Positions 1 through 8,385 of a DNA stretch of 28,223 nt are shown here, piece after piece. The stretch spans positions 1 to 28,223 of the forward strand of contig JBOFHK010000028.1 of assembly GCA_051649605.1 (NCBI GenBank), read 5' to 3'. The notes beneath the pieces were generated by a model. That model did no database searches. It was not told the DNA's origin and saw only the letters and a program-made list of their open reading frames with translations. Positions within the stretch are counted from its first letter, which is position 1. Every line of letters starts with the position of its first letter. Origin of the DNA: Brevinema_A sp051649605. GTDB lineage: Bacteria; Spirochaetota; Brevinematia; Brevinematales; Brevinemataceae. Position numbers and translations under genes: made by a program.

Positions 1-220
1 TACGGAAAGATTTAGACTTCGTACCTCCATCAATAGGAATACCAGTATTCTCGTCCATTACTTCTAAATACCCTTCTGCAGGGTTGACACCAACAAACTG
101 CTTAGCATCCGAATAGACTAGCTTTGTGAAAAATTCCGAATCGGCACTAAAATTATCCATCACCCCTCTTACAGTACAAGAACCTAGTATCAATAACAAA
201 AATGCTGTTATAAGTTTCAT
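1..220 (-). CDS. Lipoprotein, N-terminal part (runs off window)
   Basis: The reading frame starts at ATG 220 and is open to the window edge, giving 73 visible residues. It is preceded by an AAGGAG ribosome-binding site (about 226-231). The protein begins MKLITAFLLLILGSC: a short basic start, a hydrophobic core and a good lipobox (LGSC, Cys15), so it is probably exported and lipidated. The visible mature part (TVRGVMDNFSADSEFFTK...) includes an Asn/Asp-rich stretch and GIPIDGG but matches no family I recognise. The rest of the gene lies outside the window, so no function can be given. Confidence 0.75.
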   Translation of the reverse strand, partial: MKLITAFLLLILGSCTVRGVMDNFSADSEFFTKLVYSDAKQFVGVNPAEGYLEVMDENTGIPIDGGTKSKSFR

Positions 221-534
221 TACTATAGCTCCTTATATATTATTTCTATTTCTCTTAATCAAAAATTCAACTAATATAAGATTTAGTAAAAGTTATCTAA
301 ACCAGTTATATTTAATATTATTATTGTAAAAATTAAATATATTCATGATTTCCAATTACGTCAATATAGACAAATTCCTTATTTCTATTAAGCAGTATTA
401 CATTACTATAGTTTCTGATACAATACCTATCTCAAATATTAATAGAAATAATTTTTTAAGGGATGTGAATATCTTTATAAAAATAAAATTTCAGAGCATA
501 CTTCCTGTGAAAAGAACTGCGATTTAAAATACGA
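221..534. other. AT-rich intergenic stretch, no convincing gene
   Basis: This spacer lies between the divergent lipoprotein start and the convergent end of the MupG-like gene. Two short plus-strand frames (126-329 and 345-527) are open, but neither has a Shine-Dalgarno site. Both have Asn/Ile-rich composition typical of chance AT-rich frames, and one overlaps the lipoprotein antisense. I see no RNA gene or repeat except the palindrome that follows. Confidence 0.6.
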
Positions 535-571
535 AAAGGCATGATAAGAAAAATTTTCTTATCATGCCTTT
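535..571 (-). terminator. Long perfect palindrome, probable terminator of the PTS/MupG operon
   Basis: Two 18-base arms (535-552 and 554-571) are exact reverse complements around one central A. The outer arm is AAAGGCATGATAAGAAAA. It sits 68 bases beyond the stop of the minus-strand hydrolase gene, and on that strand it is followed by a T-rich stretch. An intrinsic terminator is the simplest reading, although the U tract is not ideal. Confidence 0.6.
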
Positions 572-638
572 GAATTAGAATACAAAAATGGTCGCTTAGA
601 TCACCTGCTGGCTGCTATATTATAGGGACTTTTATTTT

Positions 639-1733
639 TTATTGATGTTCTTTTAATTTAAATCGAGTCCAAGAACCAATATATTGTAGTAAAATTAAAT
701 CATCTTTTCGGACACGACCAATACGACTTTTCCGAGGGTCGTTAGGCATCTCATTAAGAATGACATGGACTTCACCTTTATATTTTCCAAACTCATTATT
801 ACCAATAAAAACATCACCATAAGCTTGGGTATCGTATCCTCTTACAGGAATATCTGCTATTTGGTATTTTCTACGAACATCAGTACCTCGGATCGTATAA
901 CTATTAATATCACCCCGACGAGTATGTTTATGAGAAAAAAGAATCTCACGTTCTATCTCGGAAATTGGGGTTTGAACCTCAATATCAATCTCTAAATTAA
1001 AAGGGTCTAGTGCAATCAAAGATTCTAGTTCTTCTTGAGAAGCATAGGCATTACCAATAATCACATCATCAATCAGATCCGTTGCCCACAATGCTTTTGC
1101 CTGAGAAGTAATTGTAAGATCTCTATGCTGTTCGATAGTACAGAGACCATCATTAACATTCCAAGGGCCTAGTTTACCTTCTTTACAAGAAACAAAAGCT
1201 GCTGTCCGAAGATTATATTTTTTGAAATTTTCTGAAGTTTCGATAAAAAAATCGTGGTCTAGTCCCGTATATCGCTGAGGATAAAAGTTATGGCACCCTA
1301 ATAAATTATTTTTATTTGGGGCATAGGGCATGAGGTGTTCTAAAAAATTGTAAGACATACTCATATTGAGTTCGATTTTTAGATCATCATCATTATGTGA
1401 TAATTGACTTTCTCGATGTCCATCAAAACCTCCATCCAAACGAATCCCCGTCGCCCCAAGCTCTTTGAAAAAGCTCAAATCGTCATAGGATAAGTGGAAT
1501 GCTTCAAATACGCTTGGAGAAACATCAAAGAGAACGTCCATATTTTTTGAACGAGCATGCTGGATAATTTCTGCAAAGTGTTTTTTTACGGCTTCGGGAT
1601 TATCTCCCACCGATAGTAAACAAGTAAAAACTCGCTTATAACCCAAAGAAGCAGCAAGATCAATATAGGCAAGATCCTTATGTTTTTCTGAATGATTGGG
1701 ATAAATAGAAATCCCTAAACGTCGTTCTAGCAT
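639..1733 (-). CDS. mupG: GH170 / MupG-like 6-phospho-N-acetylmuramidase (DUF871)
   Basis: The 364-aa protein matches the DUF871/MupG architecture. A TIM-barrel half (residues about 1-240) opens with RRLGISIYPNHSEK and contains ATGIRLDGGFDG and NLLGCHNFYPQRYTGL. A cyclophilin-like C-terminal half (about 250-364) contains RRGDINSYTIRGTDVR. Characterised MupG (CAZy GH170) splits phosphorylated MurNAc-GlcNAc disaccharide in the cytosol during cell-wall recycling. Many family members are uncharacterised, so the substrate here is inferred. ATG 1733 is preceded by AGGAG at suitable spacing. It lies 20 bases downstream of the PTS EIIC gene in one operon, which fits import with phosphorylation followed by cleavage of a 6-phospho-disaccharide. 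No MurQ etherase is visible nearby. Confidence 0.82.
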   Translation of the reverse strand: MLERRLGISIYPNHSEKHKDLAYIDLAASLGYKRVFTCLLSVGDNPEAVKKHFAEIIQHARSKNMDVLFDVSPSVFEAFHLSYDDLSFFKELGATGIRLDGGFDGHRESQLSHNDDDLKIELNMSMSYNFLEHLMPYAPNKNNLLGCHNFYPQRYTGLDHDFFIETSENFKKYNLRTAAFVSCKEGKLGPWNVNDGLCTIEQHRDLTITSQAKALWATDLIDDVIIGNAYASQEELESLIALDPFNLEIDIEVQTPISEIEREILFSHKHTRRGDINSYTIRGTDVRRKYQIADIPVRGYDTQAYGDVFIGNNEFGKYKGEVHVILNEMPNDPRKSRIGRVRKDDLILLQYIGSWTRFKLKEHQ

Positions 1734-1753
1734 AGTAAATACTCCTAATAAAT

Positions 1754-3169
1754 TTATTGAATATTTTGTTCATCATTAAACAGTTTGTTATCGTAAGCTT
1801 TAAAAAAGGGATAATAAATAATAGTCGTTAAGACCAAATTTACAAAAAATAAAACAATCGCTCTCCAATCCCCGCCTGTTGCAATAAATGCATAAATTGG
1901 GCCAGGAAGCGTCCACATCGCTGTTGCAACCGTACGATTGACCATTTCAAAAGAGATCACTAAATAAGAAAGAATCATATTCACTAGAGGAGCTAAGATA
2001 AAAGGGATAAATAAATAACTGTTCGCCACAATAGGTGTTCCAAAAATTACTGGTTCGTTAATATTAAAAATAGTAGGGACAACAATCGTTTTACCGAATG
2101 TTCTTAGGTATTCGGAGCGGGCAAAGAACGCCAAGAGAATCACTAAACCCATAGTTGCCCCACCACCTCCAAGCCAAACAAAAGCCATAAAAAATTGATT
2201 AGTAACAAGATGGGGAATTGGTTCCCCATTGATAAAAGCCTGAGAATTATCGTAGAGAAATTGAATAAAAATCGGCGTAACGAAGGTATTCACCATCGCT
2301 GCACCATGAATCCCAACGACCCAAAATCCTGCTAAAAAAATAGTAATCAAGAACGCTCCAAAAAATGTATCGGTAATCATGGGAAGCCAAAATAAGAGAC
2401 TTTGGAGAATACTATGGAGATCAATAATTCCTTCGGGGAAATACTGAGGGAGAAAAATAGGAATAACATGTAATAATCCAAATAAAGATACCACTGCAAG
2501 TAAAGGAAGTAAAGAATCAAAAGCCCGTCCTACTGCTTCTGGGACACCCTCAGGCATTTTTATAGTCCATTTCCTATCACGGAATAAACACATGATTTTA
2601 CCAGCTGTAAACACACATAAAAATACAACAAAAAGACCCTTACTGCCTAAGAATCCTATAGGGATATTCAATCCAAGATTAACCGTTTCTCCAACAAAGC
2701 TCGTAACTTTATCACCAATAGCAAGGGTTTGTCCGCTAATTTCTTGGAGGAAGGATAAATTTTCTGTTGTTACTTCTACAACTTTTTGATTAATAGGTCT
2801 GGCAATAGCAGGAGTCCACTTAAAGGTCATAAAAAAGGCAACCCCTGAAATCATCCCCATAGAAACAGGAGAAAGTTTGTTTATCTTCGCGTAAGCAGTG
2901 GCTATTCCATATAGACTAAATAAGGCAATCAAACTCATCGTCGCTTCATAGGGCATTAAAATAACCGAACGATGTGTCGTAATCCATTGGAGCACCCTCG
3001 ATGTTTCATACCACTCTGAAGGAATAGGGGGATAAGCCATCAATAGAAAAAAACTTCCTATAATCGCCAATCCCATAACTCCAACCATTCCGTCTTTAAT
3101 ACAGGATATATACATATTATTAGATATTGATCCCATTGCAGGTACTAATTTCTCTTCGATCCAATTCAT
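1754..3169 (-). CDS. PTS EIIC permease, lactose/cellobiose family (CelB-like)
   Basis: The 471-aa integral membrane protein has about ten hydrophobic segments. It carries the family signature NEPVIFGTPIVANSYLF (about 375-391), the glycine-rich WLGGGGATMGL, and an N-terminus (EEKLVPAMGSISNNMYISCIKDGM) typical of EIIC of the lactose/N,N'-diacetylchitobiose/cellobiose family. It would carry a beta-disaccharide across the membrane while EIIB phosphorylates it. No EIIA or EIIB is in the window, so those must be encoded elsewhere. ATG 3169 has an AGGGGG ribosome-binding site. It is the first gene of a two-gene operon with the MupG-like hydrolase, which suggests an amino-sugar or muropeptide disaccharide as substrate (inference). 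Confidence 0.9.
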   Translation of the reverse strand: MNWIEEKLVPAMGSISNNMYISCIKDGMVGVMGLAIIGSFFLLMAYPPIPSEWYETSRVLQWITTHRSVILMPYEATMSLIALFSLYGIATAYAKINKLSPVSMGMISGVAFFMTFKWTPAIARPINQKVVEVTTENLSFLQEISGQTLAIGDKVTSFVGETVNLGLNIPIGFLGSKGLFVVFLCVFTAGKIMCLFRDRKWTIKMPEGVPEAVGRAFDSLLPLLAVVSLFGLLHVIPIFLPQYFPEGIIDLHSILQSLLFWLPMITDTFFGAFLITIFLAGFWVVGIHGAAMVNTFVTPIFIQFLYDNSQAFINGEPIPHLVTNQFFMAFVWLGGGGATMGLVILLAFFARSEYLRTFGKTIVVPTIFNINEPVIFGTPIVANSYLFIPFILAPLVNMILSYLVISFEMVNRTVATAMWTLPGPIYAFIATGGDWRAIVLFFVNLVLTTIIYYPFFKAYDNKLFNDEQNIQ

Positions 3170-3201
3170 GCTTCCCCCTAATTTACTATTCTATTATTTA
3201 T

Positions 3202-3229
3202 ATTATATCATGTTTTATTTTTTTATCAA
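3202..3229 (-). promoter_or_regulatory. Promoter of the EIIC-mupG operon
   Basis: On the minus strand, TTGATA (3229-3224) and TATAAT (3207-3202) are separated by 16 bases. They lie about 33 bases upstream of the EIIC start codon. Confidence 0.6.
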
Positions 3230-3398
3230 ATCTTTTTATATGATTAGGTTAATAAATAATTTCTATCGTATCCACAAAATATTCTAAAAATTATACATGG
3301 TAGATCGTCTGATATATCATTATACCCTACTATTCCTTAATATATTAAGTATCTTATAAATAATACGAGTAGATCTAATATCTCATATTCTAAAAATA

Positions 3399-3427
3399 TT
3401 TACATTAATATCATTTTTATGTATAAT
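3399..3427 (+). promoter_or_regulatory. Promoter of the NhaC-type antiporter gene
   Basis: TTTACA (3399-3404) and a perfect TATAAT (3422-3427) are separated by exactly 17 bases. The AAGGAG ribosome-binding site (3447-3452) and ATG 3458 follow. Confidence 0.7.
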
Positions 3428-3457
3428 AAAGGTATCGTAAATTTTTAAGGAGCTACT

Positions 3458-4774
3458 ATGAAAGCTGATTTTAGAGGAATTATTCCTTTTATTGTGTTTA
3501 TAGGAATATATTTTGGTACAGGATTATTCCTACAATCCCAACAGGTCGAAATGGCATTCTACCAACTGCCTGCTCCAATTGCTGCATTCTGTGGAATTAT
3601 CACAGCATTTCTTATTTTTAAAGATAGTTTTTCTAAAAAGCTTCACAATTTTCTTACAGGGTGTGGACAAGAAGAAATTATGATCATGTGTATGATTTAT
3701 CTCCTAACAGGAGCTTTTGCCAATATCAGCAAACAAATGGGAGGTATTGATGCCACTGTCAACCTAGGTATCACCTATATTCCATCCCAATTTATTGCCG
3801 TAGGTGTTTTTATTCTGGGAGCTTTTATCTCTACAGCAACAGGCACATCTGTAGGAGCAATCGTTGCTTTAGGGCCTATTGCGGTTGGACTTGCCGAAAA
3901 AAGCGGCGTTCTATTACCTCTTGTTTTAGCATCATTGATGGGGGGAGCAATGTTTGGGGATAATCTTTCAATGATTTCTGATACAACGATCGCATCCACA
4001 CGTACCCAAGGTGTTAATATGAAAGATAAATTTCGCGTAAATCTCGCCTTAGTCGTTCCATCAGCGATAATTACGATTATACTACTTCTTGTATTTGGTA
4101 GTCATCGCGAAACAATCCCTATAGAAACTACTCCCGTCGAATTTTTAAAAGTCTTCCCTTATCTTTTAGTATTGGGACTAGCTCTTTCGGGGGTCAATGT
4201 TTTTGTTGTTCTATTGACAGGGATTTTTAGTTCGGGGGCTATAGGATTTTACTATCAAGAATTTACTCTTCTCCAATACGCAAATCACATATATAACGGC
4301 TTCACCAATATGAACGAGATTTTTATTTTATCAATTCTCACCGGTGGTCTTGCTCAAATGGTTATTCATGCGGGGGGAATTCAGTGGATTTTAGAACAAA
4401 TACAAAAATTTATTAAAGGTACAAAAACTGCCCAACTCGGTATCGCTGGTCTTATAAGCCTTACGGATATTGCCGTCGCTAATAATACTATTGCTATTCT
4501 CATCAATGGGTCAATCGCAAAAGAAATCAGTACTAAATATCAGGTTGATCCAAGACGTACTGCGACCTTACTGGATGTGTTTTCTTGTATTTTTCAAGGG
4601 GCAATTCCTTATGGTGCTCAAATGCTCATCCTACTCCAGTTTACTGGTAACGTTGATTACTCCCAAGTATTCCCATATTTATGGTATCAGGGTTTATTAT
4701 TTATCATTACCATATTATCCATTTATATCCCTTTTGCTGATCGATATATAAAAAATAATCCTATTCAATCCTAA
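3458..4774 (+). CDS. nhaC: Na+/H+ antiporter, NhaC family
   Basis: The 438-aa inner-membrane protein has 10-12 predicted hydrophobic helices. The hallmark is GDNLSMISDTTIASTRTQG (residues 167-185), preceded by STATGTSVGAIVALGP; both are conserved in the NhaC branch of the ion transporter superfamily. A second similar region, LTDIAVANNTIAILINGSIA, comes late in the protein as expected from the internal inverted repeat. The family exchanges Na+ (sometimes with malate or lactate) for protons; the exact substrate cannot be read from sequence. ATG 3458 is set by AAGGAG six bases upstream. The gene is monocistronic, with its own promoter and downstream hairpins. Confidence 0.88.
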   Translation: MKADFRGIIPFIVFIGIYFGTGLFLQSQQVEMAFYQLPAPIAAFCGIITAFLIFKDSFSKKLHNFLTGCGQEEIMIMCMIYLLTGAFANISKQMGGIDATVNLGITYIPSQFIAVGVFILGAFISTATGTSVGAIVALGPIAVGLAEKSGVLLPLVLASLMGGAMFGDNLSMISDTTIASTRTQGVNMKDKFRVNLALVVPSAIITIILLLVFGSHRETIPIETTPVEFLKVFPYLLVLGLALSGVNVFVVLLTGIFSSGAIGFYYQEFTLLQYANHIYNGFTNMNEIFILSILTGGLAQMVIHAGGIQWILEQIQKFIKGTKTAQLGIAGLISLTDIAVANNTIAILINGSIAKEISTKYQVDPRRTATLLDVFSCIFQGAIPYGAQMLILLQFTGNVDYSQVFPYLWYQGLLFIITILSIYIPFADRYIKNNPIQS

Positions 4775-4857
4775 TTTTTATTTTAGTTTTGTAAGATTGT
4801 AAGACGATAATATCATTAGAAAGATGTTCCGGTAGGGAGTTCAAACCCCTAAACAAT

Positions 4858-4893
4858 AAAATATCCTGTAATTTTAAAATTACAGGATATTTT
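4858..4893. repeat. 36-bp perfect palindrome without loop
   Basis: The bases AAAATATCCTGTAATTTT (4858-4875) are followed directly by their reverse complement to 4893. It lies between the antiporter gene and the convergent TPR gene. It may act as a bidirectional terminator, because four T residues end the hairpin on each strand, or as a cruciform. No other copy was noticed in the window. Confidence 0.75.
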
Positions 4894-4916
4894 GATCACT
4901 AAGTCTTATAAAAAAG

Positions 4917-4939
4917 CTTGTACAAGTACAAGTTTTTTT
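4917..4939 (+). terminator. Intrinsic terminator downstream of nhaC
   Basis: A short hairpin, CTTGTAC-AA-GTACAAG (4917-4932), is followed directly by seven T residues (4933-4939). This is a classic plus-strand rho-independent terminator placed after the 36-bp palindrome. Confidence 0.7.
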
Positions 4940-5025
4940 ATTTTGTATTTACTTCTAATTGAGTTTTTGTTAACACGCTATAATATCATCCATCATTTAG
5001 TTGACTCAACCCATATAAGTAGATA

Positions 5026-5060
5026 AATTCTTATCACACTAGCTAAATTTGATAAGAATT
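5026..5060 (-). terminator. Hairpin at the 3' end of the TPR gene
   Basis: The arms AATTCTTATC (5026-5035) and GATAAGAATT (5051-5060) are exact reverse complements around a 15-base loop. The upper arm overlaps the stop codon of the minus-strand TPR gene. The T tract after it is weak, so it may be an RNA 3'-end hairpin rather than a strong terminator. Confidence 0.4.
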
Positions 5061-5613
5061 AGATATTATTAAGCCGTCTACGTATCTCTAATGCTAGCAC
5101 TAAATCTCCATTCACTTGTAATACTTCATCAATAATCTTTTTCGCCTTGTCATATTCTTTGAGATTCTCAAATACTAAACCTAAGTGGGTTTTATAAATT
5201 AAATTGGCTTGAGAATTATTCGGAGAATAAGCAATCGCTGCATTAAAAGATACTTCGGCTTGACGAAAATAACTAATCCTCATTAATGCTAGTCCTAAAC
5301 GATTAAATCCTGTTGCTGAACGAGGATTCAAACTAACTGCAATACGATAGGCATTAATCGCACTATTATAATCTTGTGCCTTCATATAAGCATTACCCAT
5401 TGCCGTCTGAATCAGAAAACTAGAACCTACTGCATTGAGGGCTTCATTCCCGACTTTAAGAATCCGATCTCTTGTTGTTGCTAGCTCGATAAGATCAGCA
5501 TAAGCCTGAATATTTCTAGGATTTTGTTGGATTGTCCGTCTTAGTTCTACCTCTGTCTGAGCAAATATGGATACACTAGTACCGAAAAACGCAACTAATA
5601 GTAATACTTTCAT
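5059..5613 (-). CDS. Secreted or periplasmic TPR-repeat protein
   Basis: This is a 184-aa protein. I chose ATG 5613 because AAGGAG lies five bases before it; the frame is open further upstream (to 5679), but that region contains the promoter. MKVLLLVAFFGTSVSIFA is a signal peptide with likely cleavage after Ala18. The mature part is helical with about three to four tetratricopeptide repeats, for example GNAYMKAQDYNSAINAYRIA, GLALMRISYFRQAEVSFNAA and GLVFENLKEYDKAKKIIDEV, each followed by a Pro/Asn turn. TPR arrays mediate protein-protein contacts and give no enzymatic function. It is a single gene, convergent with nhaC and divergent from proS. Confidence 0.82.
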   Translation of the reverse strand: MKVLLLVAFFGTSVSIFAQTEVELRRTIQQNPRNIQAYADLIELATTRDRILKVGNEALNAVGSSFLIQTAMGNAYMKAQDYNSAINAYRIAVSLNPRSATGFNRLGLALMRISYFRQAEVSFNAAIAYSPNNSQANLIYKTHLGLVFENLKEYDKAKKIIDEVLQVNGDLVLALEIRRRLNNI

Positions 5614-5647
5614 AAAAACTCCTTTCGTAGAAAAAATAACATGTATT

Positions 5648-5676
5648 AGTATAATATTTATAAAAAAAAATATCAA
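5648..5676 (-). promoter_or_regulatory. Promoter of the TPR gene
   Basis: On the minus strand, TTGATA (5676-5671) and TATACT (5653-5648) are spaced by 17 bases. The position supports the start at 5613 rather than an upstream one. Confidence 0.6.
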
Positions 5677-5690
5677 CATTTTATCATTTC

Positions 5691-5719
5691 TTGCATAAGG
5701 AAAAAATATTAGTTATAAT
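5691..5719 (+). promoter_or_regulatory. Promoter of the proS operon
   Basis: A weak -35 element TTGCAT (5691-5696) and a perfect -10 element TATAAT (5714-5719) are separated by 17 bases. The ribosome-binding site AAGGAG (5735-5740) and ATG 5747 follow. Confidence 0.6.
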
Positions 5720-5746
5720 ATTAGTGTCATAAAAAAGGAGAAAGGG

Positions 5747-7450
5747 ATGTTATATTCAAAATCTTATATTACCACACTAAAAGAAACCCCTAGAGATGCA
5801 GAAATTATAAGCCATCAATTAATGCTTCGAGCAGGATTAATTCGTAAATCTTCTTCTGGATTGTATACTTGGATGCCTTTGGGGAAAAGAGTTTTGGATA
5901 AAGTAATCGCTCTTACTAAAAAAGCTATGGATCAAGCTGGTGCTTTAGAAGTTCTCCCTCCTTTTGTTACCAACGGTGAGCTTTGGAAAGAGTCTGGACG
6001 CTGGGGTGTCATGGGAAAAGAACTTCTCCGTTTTAAAGATCGGCACGAGCATGATATGGTCTTAGGTCCAACTTATGAAGAAGCGTTTACCCAGATCATC
6101 AAAGAAACTGCCCACTCCTACCAAGATTTACCAATAAATCTCTATCAAATCCATATAAAATTTCGGGATGAAATACGTCCTCGTTACGGCATGATAAGAT
6201 GTCGAGAATTTATCATGAAAGACGCCTATTCTTTTGATATTGATGAACAAAGTCTAGATCAAAGTTACCAAGCGATGAGACAAGCTTACTTGAGTCTTTT
6301 CAAGCAGATCGGTTTAACTGTTGATCCTGTATTAGCAGATTCTGGTAATATCGGAGGGAGCGGTTCGGAAGAATTTATGGTGCCTTCAGGCGTAGGAGAA
6401 GATGAAATTATTCGCTGTCAATGTGGTTACGTTGCTAATGCTGAAAAAGCAGACTCTGTAATTCCAATTAGAACAACTAAATCTGAGCAAGGTCTCGAGC
6501 AAATCCACACCCAAAATATTAAAACTATTGACGATTTAGCAATATTTTTCCAATGTGAAAGTAAAGATTTGGTAAAAGCTTTTGTGGTGGAAGCGGATGG
6601 TCGTTTTGTTATGGCTTGTATCCGAGGAGATTTGCAAATTAATGAAGTCAAACTACAACATTTAATTGGTGCTATTGACATGAGAATCGCTGATGCAGAT
6701 CTTATCTGGGAGCAGTTAAAAATCCCAGCAGGATTTTTAGGAGCAAAAAATTGTCCTATCGATGTCTATGCAGATAATTCTATTATTAATATGCACGACA
6801 CCATTATTGGAGCGAATATAAAAGATATGCACTGGAAAGGGGTCTCCGTACAACGTGATTGTAAAATCACTAAAACAGGAGACTTTCACTTAGCCCAAGC
6901 AGAACATCAATGTATAGAGTGTTCTAGTTCTTTGCAAAGTTATAAAGGAATCGAAGTAGGACATATTTTTAAATTAGGTAAAAAATATACAGAAGCGATG
7001 AATGTTAAAGTCTTAGACCAAAACAATCAAGCAATTACCCCTACTTGTGGGTGTTATGGAATAGGTATAGGACGAACAATCGCTGCAATTATCGAACAGG
7101 ATGCAGATAGTGATGGCATTGTATTCCCAATCTCCATTGCCCCTTATCAAGTGATTATTGTAGCGACCACAATCGAACTTTATGAGGAAGCTCTATCACT
7201 CTACCACGAACTTCAACACCAACAAGTGGAAGTCCTGCTAGACGATAGAAACGAACGCCCCGGGGTGAAATTTAAAGATGCTGATCTCATTGGGATTCCT
7301 ATTCGCATCACCGTAGGACGTTCTTGGCAAGAAAAACAAGAACTCGAAATAAAAATCCGCCGTAATGGAAAAATACTATCTATTTCAAAATTGGAAGTAT
7401 CAACTATTATTAAAGATCTCATTTCCCAAGAATATCAAAGGTTGTGTTAA
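5747..7450 (+). CDS. proS: Prolyl-tRNA synthetase (bacterial type, with editing domain)
   Basis: At 567 aa this is the usual size of the bacterial ProS type that carries an inserted YbaK-like editing domain. It charges tRNA-Pro in the cytosol. Class II features are visible: LMLRAGLIRKSSSGLYTWMP near the N-terminus (24-43), GPTYEEAF (107-114), motif 2 RDEIRPRYGMIRCREF (140-155), and motif 3 CGCYGIGIGRTIAAIIEQ near residue 440. The middle part (about 220-390) carries the editing domain. The C-terminal anticodon-binding domain begins near ISIAPYQVIIVATT and contains DDRNERPGVKFKDADLIGIP. It is the first gene of a four-gene operon, and the next gene starts one base after its stop codon. Confidence 0.97.
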   Translation: MLYSKSYITTLKETPRDAEIISHQLMLRAGLIRKSSSGLYTWMPLGKRVLDKVIALTKKAMDQAGALEVLPPFVTNGELWKESGRWGVMGKELLRFKDRHEHDMVLGPTYEEAFTQIIKETAHSYQDLPINLYQIHIKFRDEIRPRYGMIRCREFIMKDAYSFDIDEQSLDQSYQAMRQAYLSLFKQIGLTVDPVLADSGNIGGSGSEEFMVPSGVGEDEIIRCQCGYVANAEKADSVIPIRTTKSEQGLEQIHTQNIKTIDDLAIFFQCESKDLVKAFVVEADGRFVMACIRGDLQINEVKLQHLIGAIDMRIADADLIWEQLKIPAGFLGAKNCPIDVYADNSIINMHDTIIGANIKDMHWKGVSVQRDCKITKTGDFHLAQAEHQCIECSSSLQSYKGIEVGHIFKLGKKYTEAMNVKVLDQNNQAITPTCGCYGIGIGRTIAAIIEQDADSDGIVFPISIAPYQVIIVATTIELYEEALSLYHELQHQQVEVLLDDRNERPGVKFKDADLIGIPIRITVGRSWQEKQELEIKIRRNGKILSISKLEVSTIIKDLISQEYQRLC

Positions 7451-7451
7451 T

Positions 7452-8360
7452 ATGATATTCGTTTTTATTTTCTTTTTTATCACGACAACACATTCTTTTT
7501 ATGATCTTTATGGGGATATTCCTTTTGAATATGAAGTTGTTTTTACAGGGAAAGTAATCATTTCTTCAAAATATTTTAATTATACTAATACCAACAGCTC
7601 GTTTAATTTTAATTATGCCGTCGTTACCCGCTCAGAATTTAGTACCGACAAACAAGTTATTGTCGACTGGTATTTTTCTAATTTAACGACGAGCCAGCTC
7701 CCATTAATTTTAAGTTCTATCTGGTCTTATTACCTTCAAAGCAAACAAAAGGAAATCGCTTATTCCGTTAAGCTTGATACTGATCAGTTTTTGGTATTCG
7801 ATAAAAAAGGTCAACGACATCCTATTGGGTATTTTTTAGAAAGTATTTTTCCGATTGTTAATTTACAACGATCTATCTATCAACAACAATATTATTTAGA
7901 ACTCCCAGAATCTCCTAAACAAAAAAGTTTTATGACTCTCAAGATTCAAGGCTGGGATTTCTTCAGGCAAACTCGCCCTACCAACTCTAGCCCTTTAATT
8001 CTTCTTGAAACAAATACCCCGTTTATTAATAATATTTATCAACATTATGAACAAAAGCAAAAGGATGATATACCAACCGTTTTTTGGATACAAAATATAG
8101 AAATTACCCACCTGAATGCTTATAAACAGCTTAAAGGAGAAAGTATATTAACAGGCATATATTTTCTTGACTTACAAAATAAAATCATATCTCAAGCAGC
8201 TGTCATCGGAAAAATTACCACAGAAATCCCTTATCAATACCACAATTTCCAGCTCCCTTTTAAAGTATTTTTAGAAGGTCAATTTGATATTGCATTAAAA
8301 GCTCCACCCCAATCTCAAACACTAGACCAAAGTACAAATTTCATTAAATTTGCTGAATAA
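7452..8360 (+). CDS. Secreted protein of unknown function
   Basis: I chose ATG 7452, one base after the proS stop; AAAGG lies within the end of proS. The frame is open upstream inside proS, but those residues would precede a signal peptide. The 302-aa product begins MIFVFIFFFITTTHS, a hydrophobic export signal without an obvious lipobox Cys. The mature part is rich in Tyr, Phe, Gln and Ser with alternating beta-strand patterns (YEVVFTGKVIISSKYF, GIYFLDLQNKIISQAAVIGK, LPFKVFLEGQFDIALKA), which suggests a beta-rich periplasmic or surface protein. I recognise no family. It sits between housekeeping genes (proS, exonuclease III, birA) in one operon. Confidence 0.8.
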   Translation: MIFVFIFFFITTTHSFYDLYGDIPFEYEVVFTGKVIISSKYFNYTNTNSSFNFNYAVVTRSEFSTDKQVIVDWYFSNLTTSQLPLILSSIWSYYLQSKQKEIAYSVKLDTDQFLVFDKKGQRHPIGYFLESIFPIVNLQRSIYQQQYYLELPESPKQKSFMTLKIQGWDFFRQTRPTNSSPLILLETNTPFINNIYQHYEQKQKDDIPTVFWIQNIEITHLNAYKQLKGESILTGIYFLDLQNKIISQAAVIGKITTEIPYQYHNFQLPFKVFLEGQFDIALKAPPQSQTLDQSTNFIKFAE

Positions 8361-8385
8361 AATTAGAAACACAGAAGGAATCGTT

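Noticed and set aside
126..527. Two short plus-strand frames near the left end
   Set aside because: No ribosome-binding sites, low-complexity Ile/Asn-rich content, and one overlaps the lipoprotein gene on the other strand.
4826..4856. tRNA T-arm-like sequence (GGGAGTTCAAACCCC) after nhaC
   Set aside because: The T-loop core is present, but the stem pairs poorly and there is no acceptor, D or anticodon arm upstream. It is a chance resemblance or at best a very degraded remnant.
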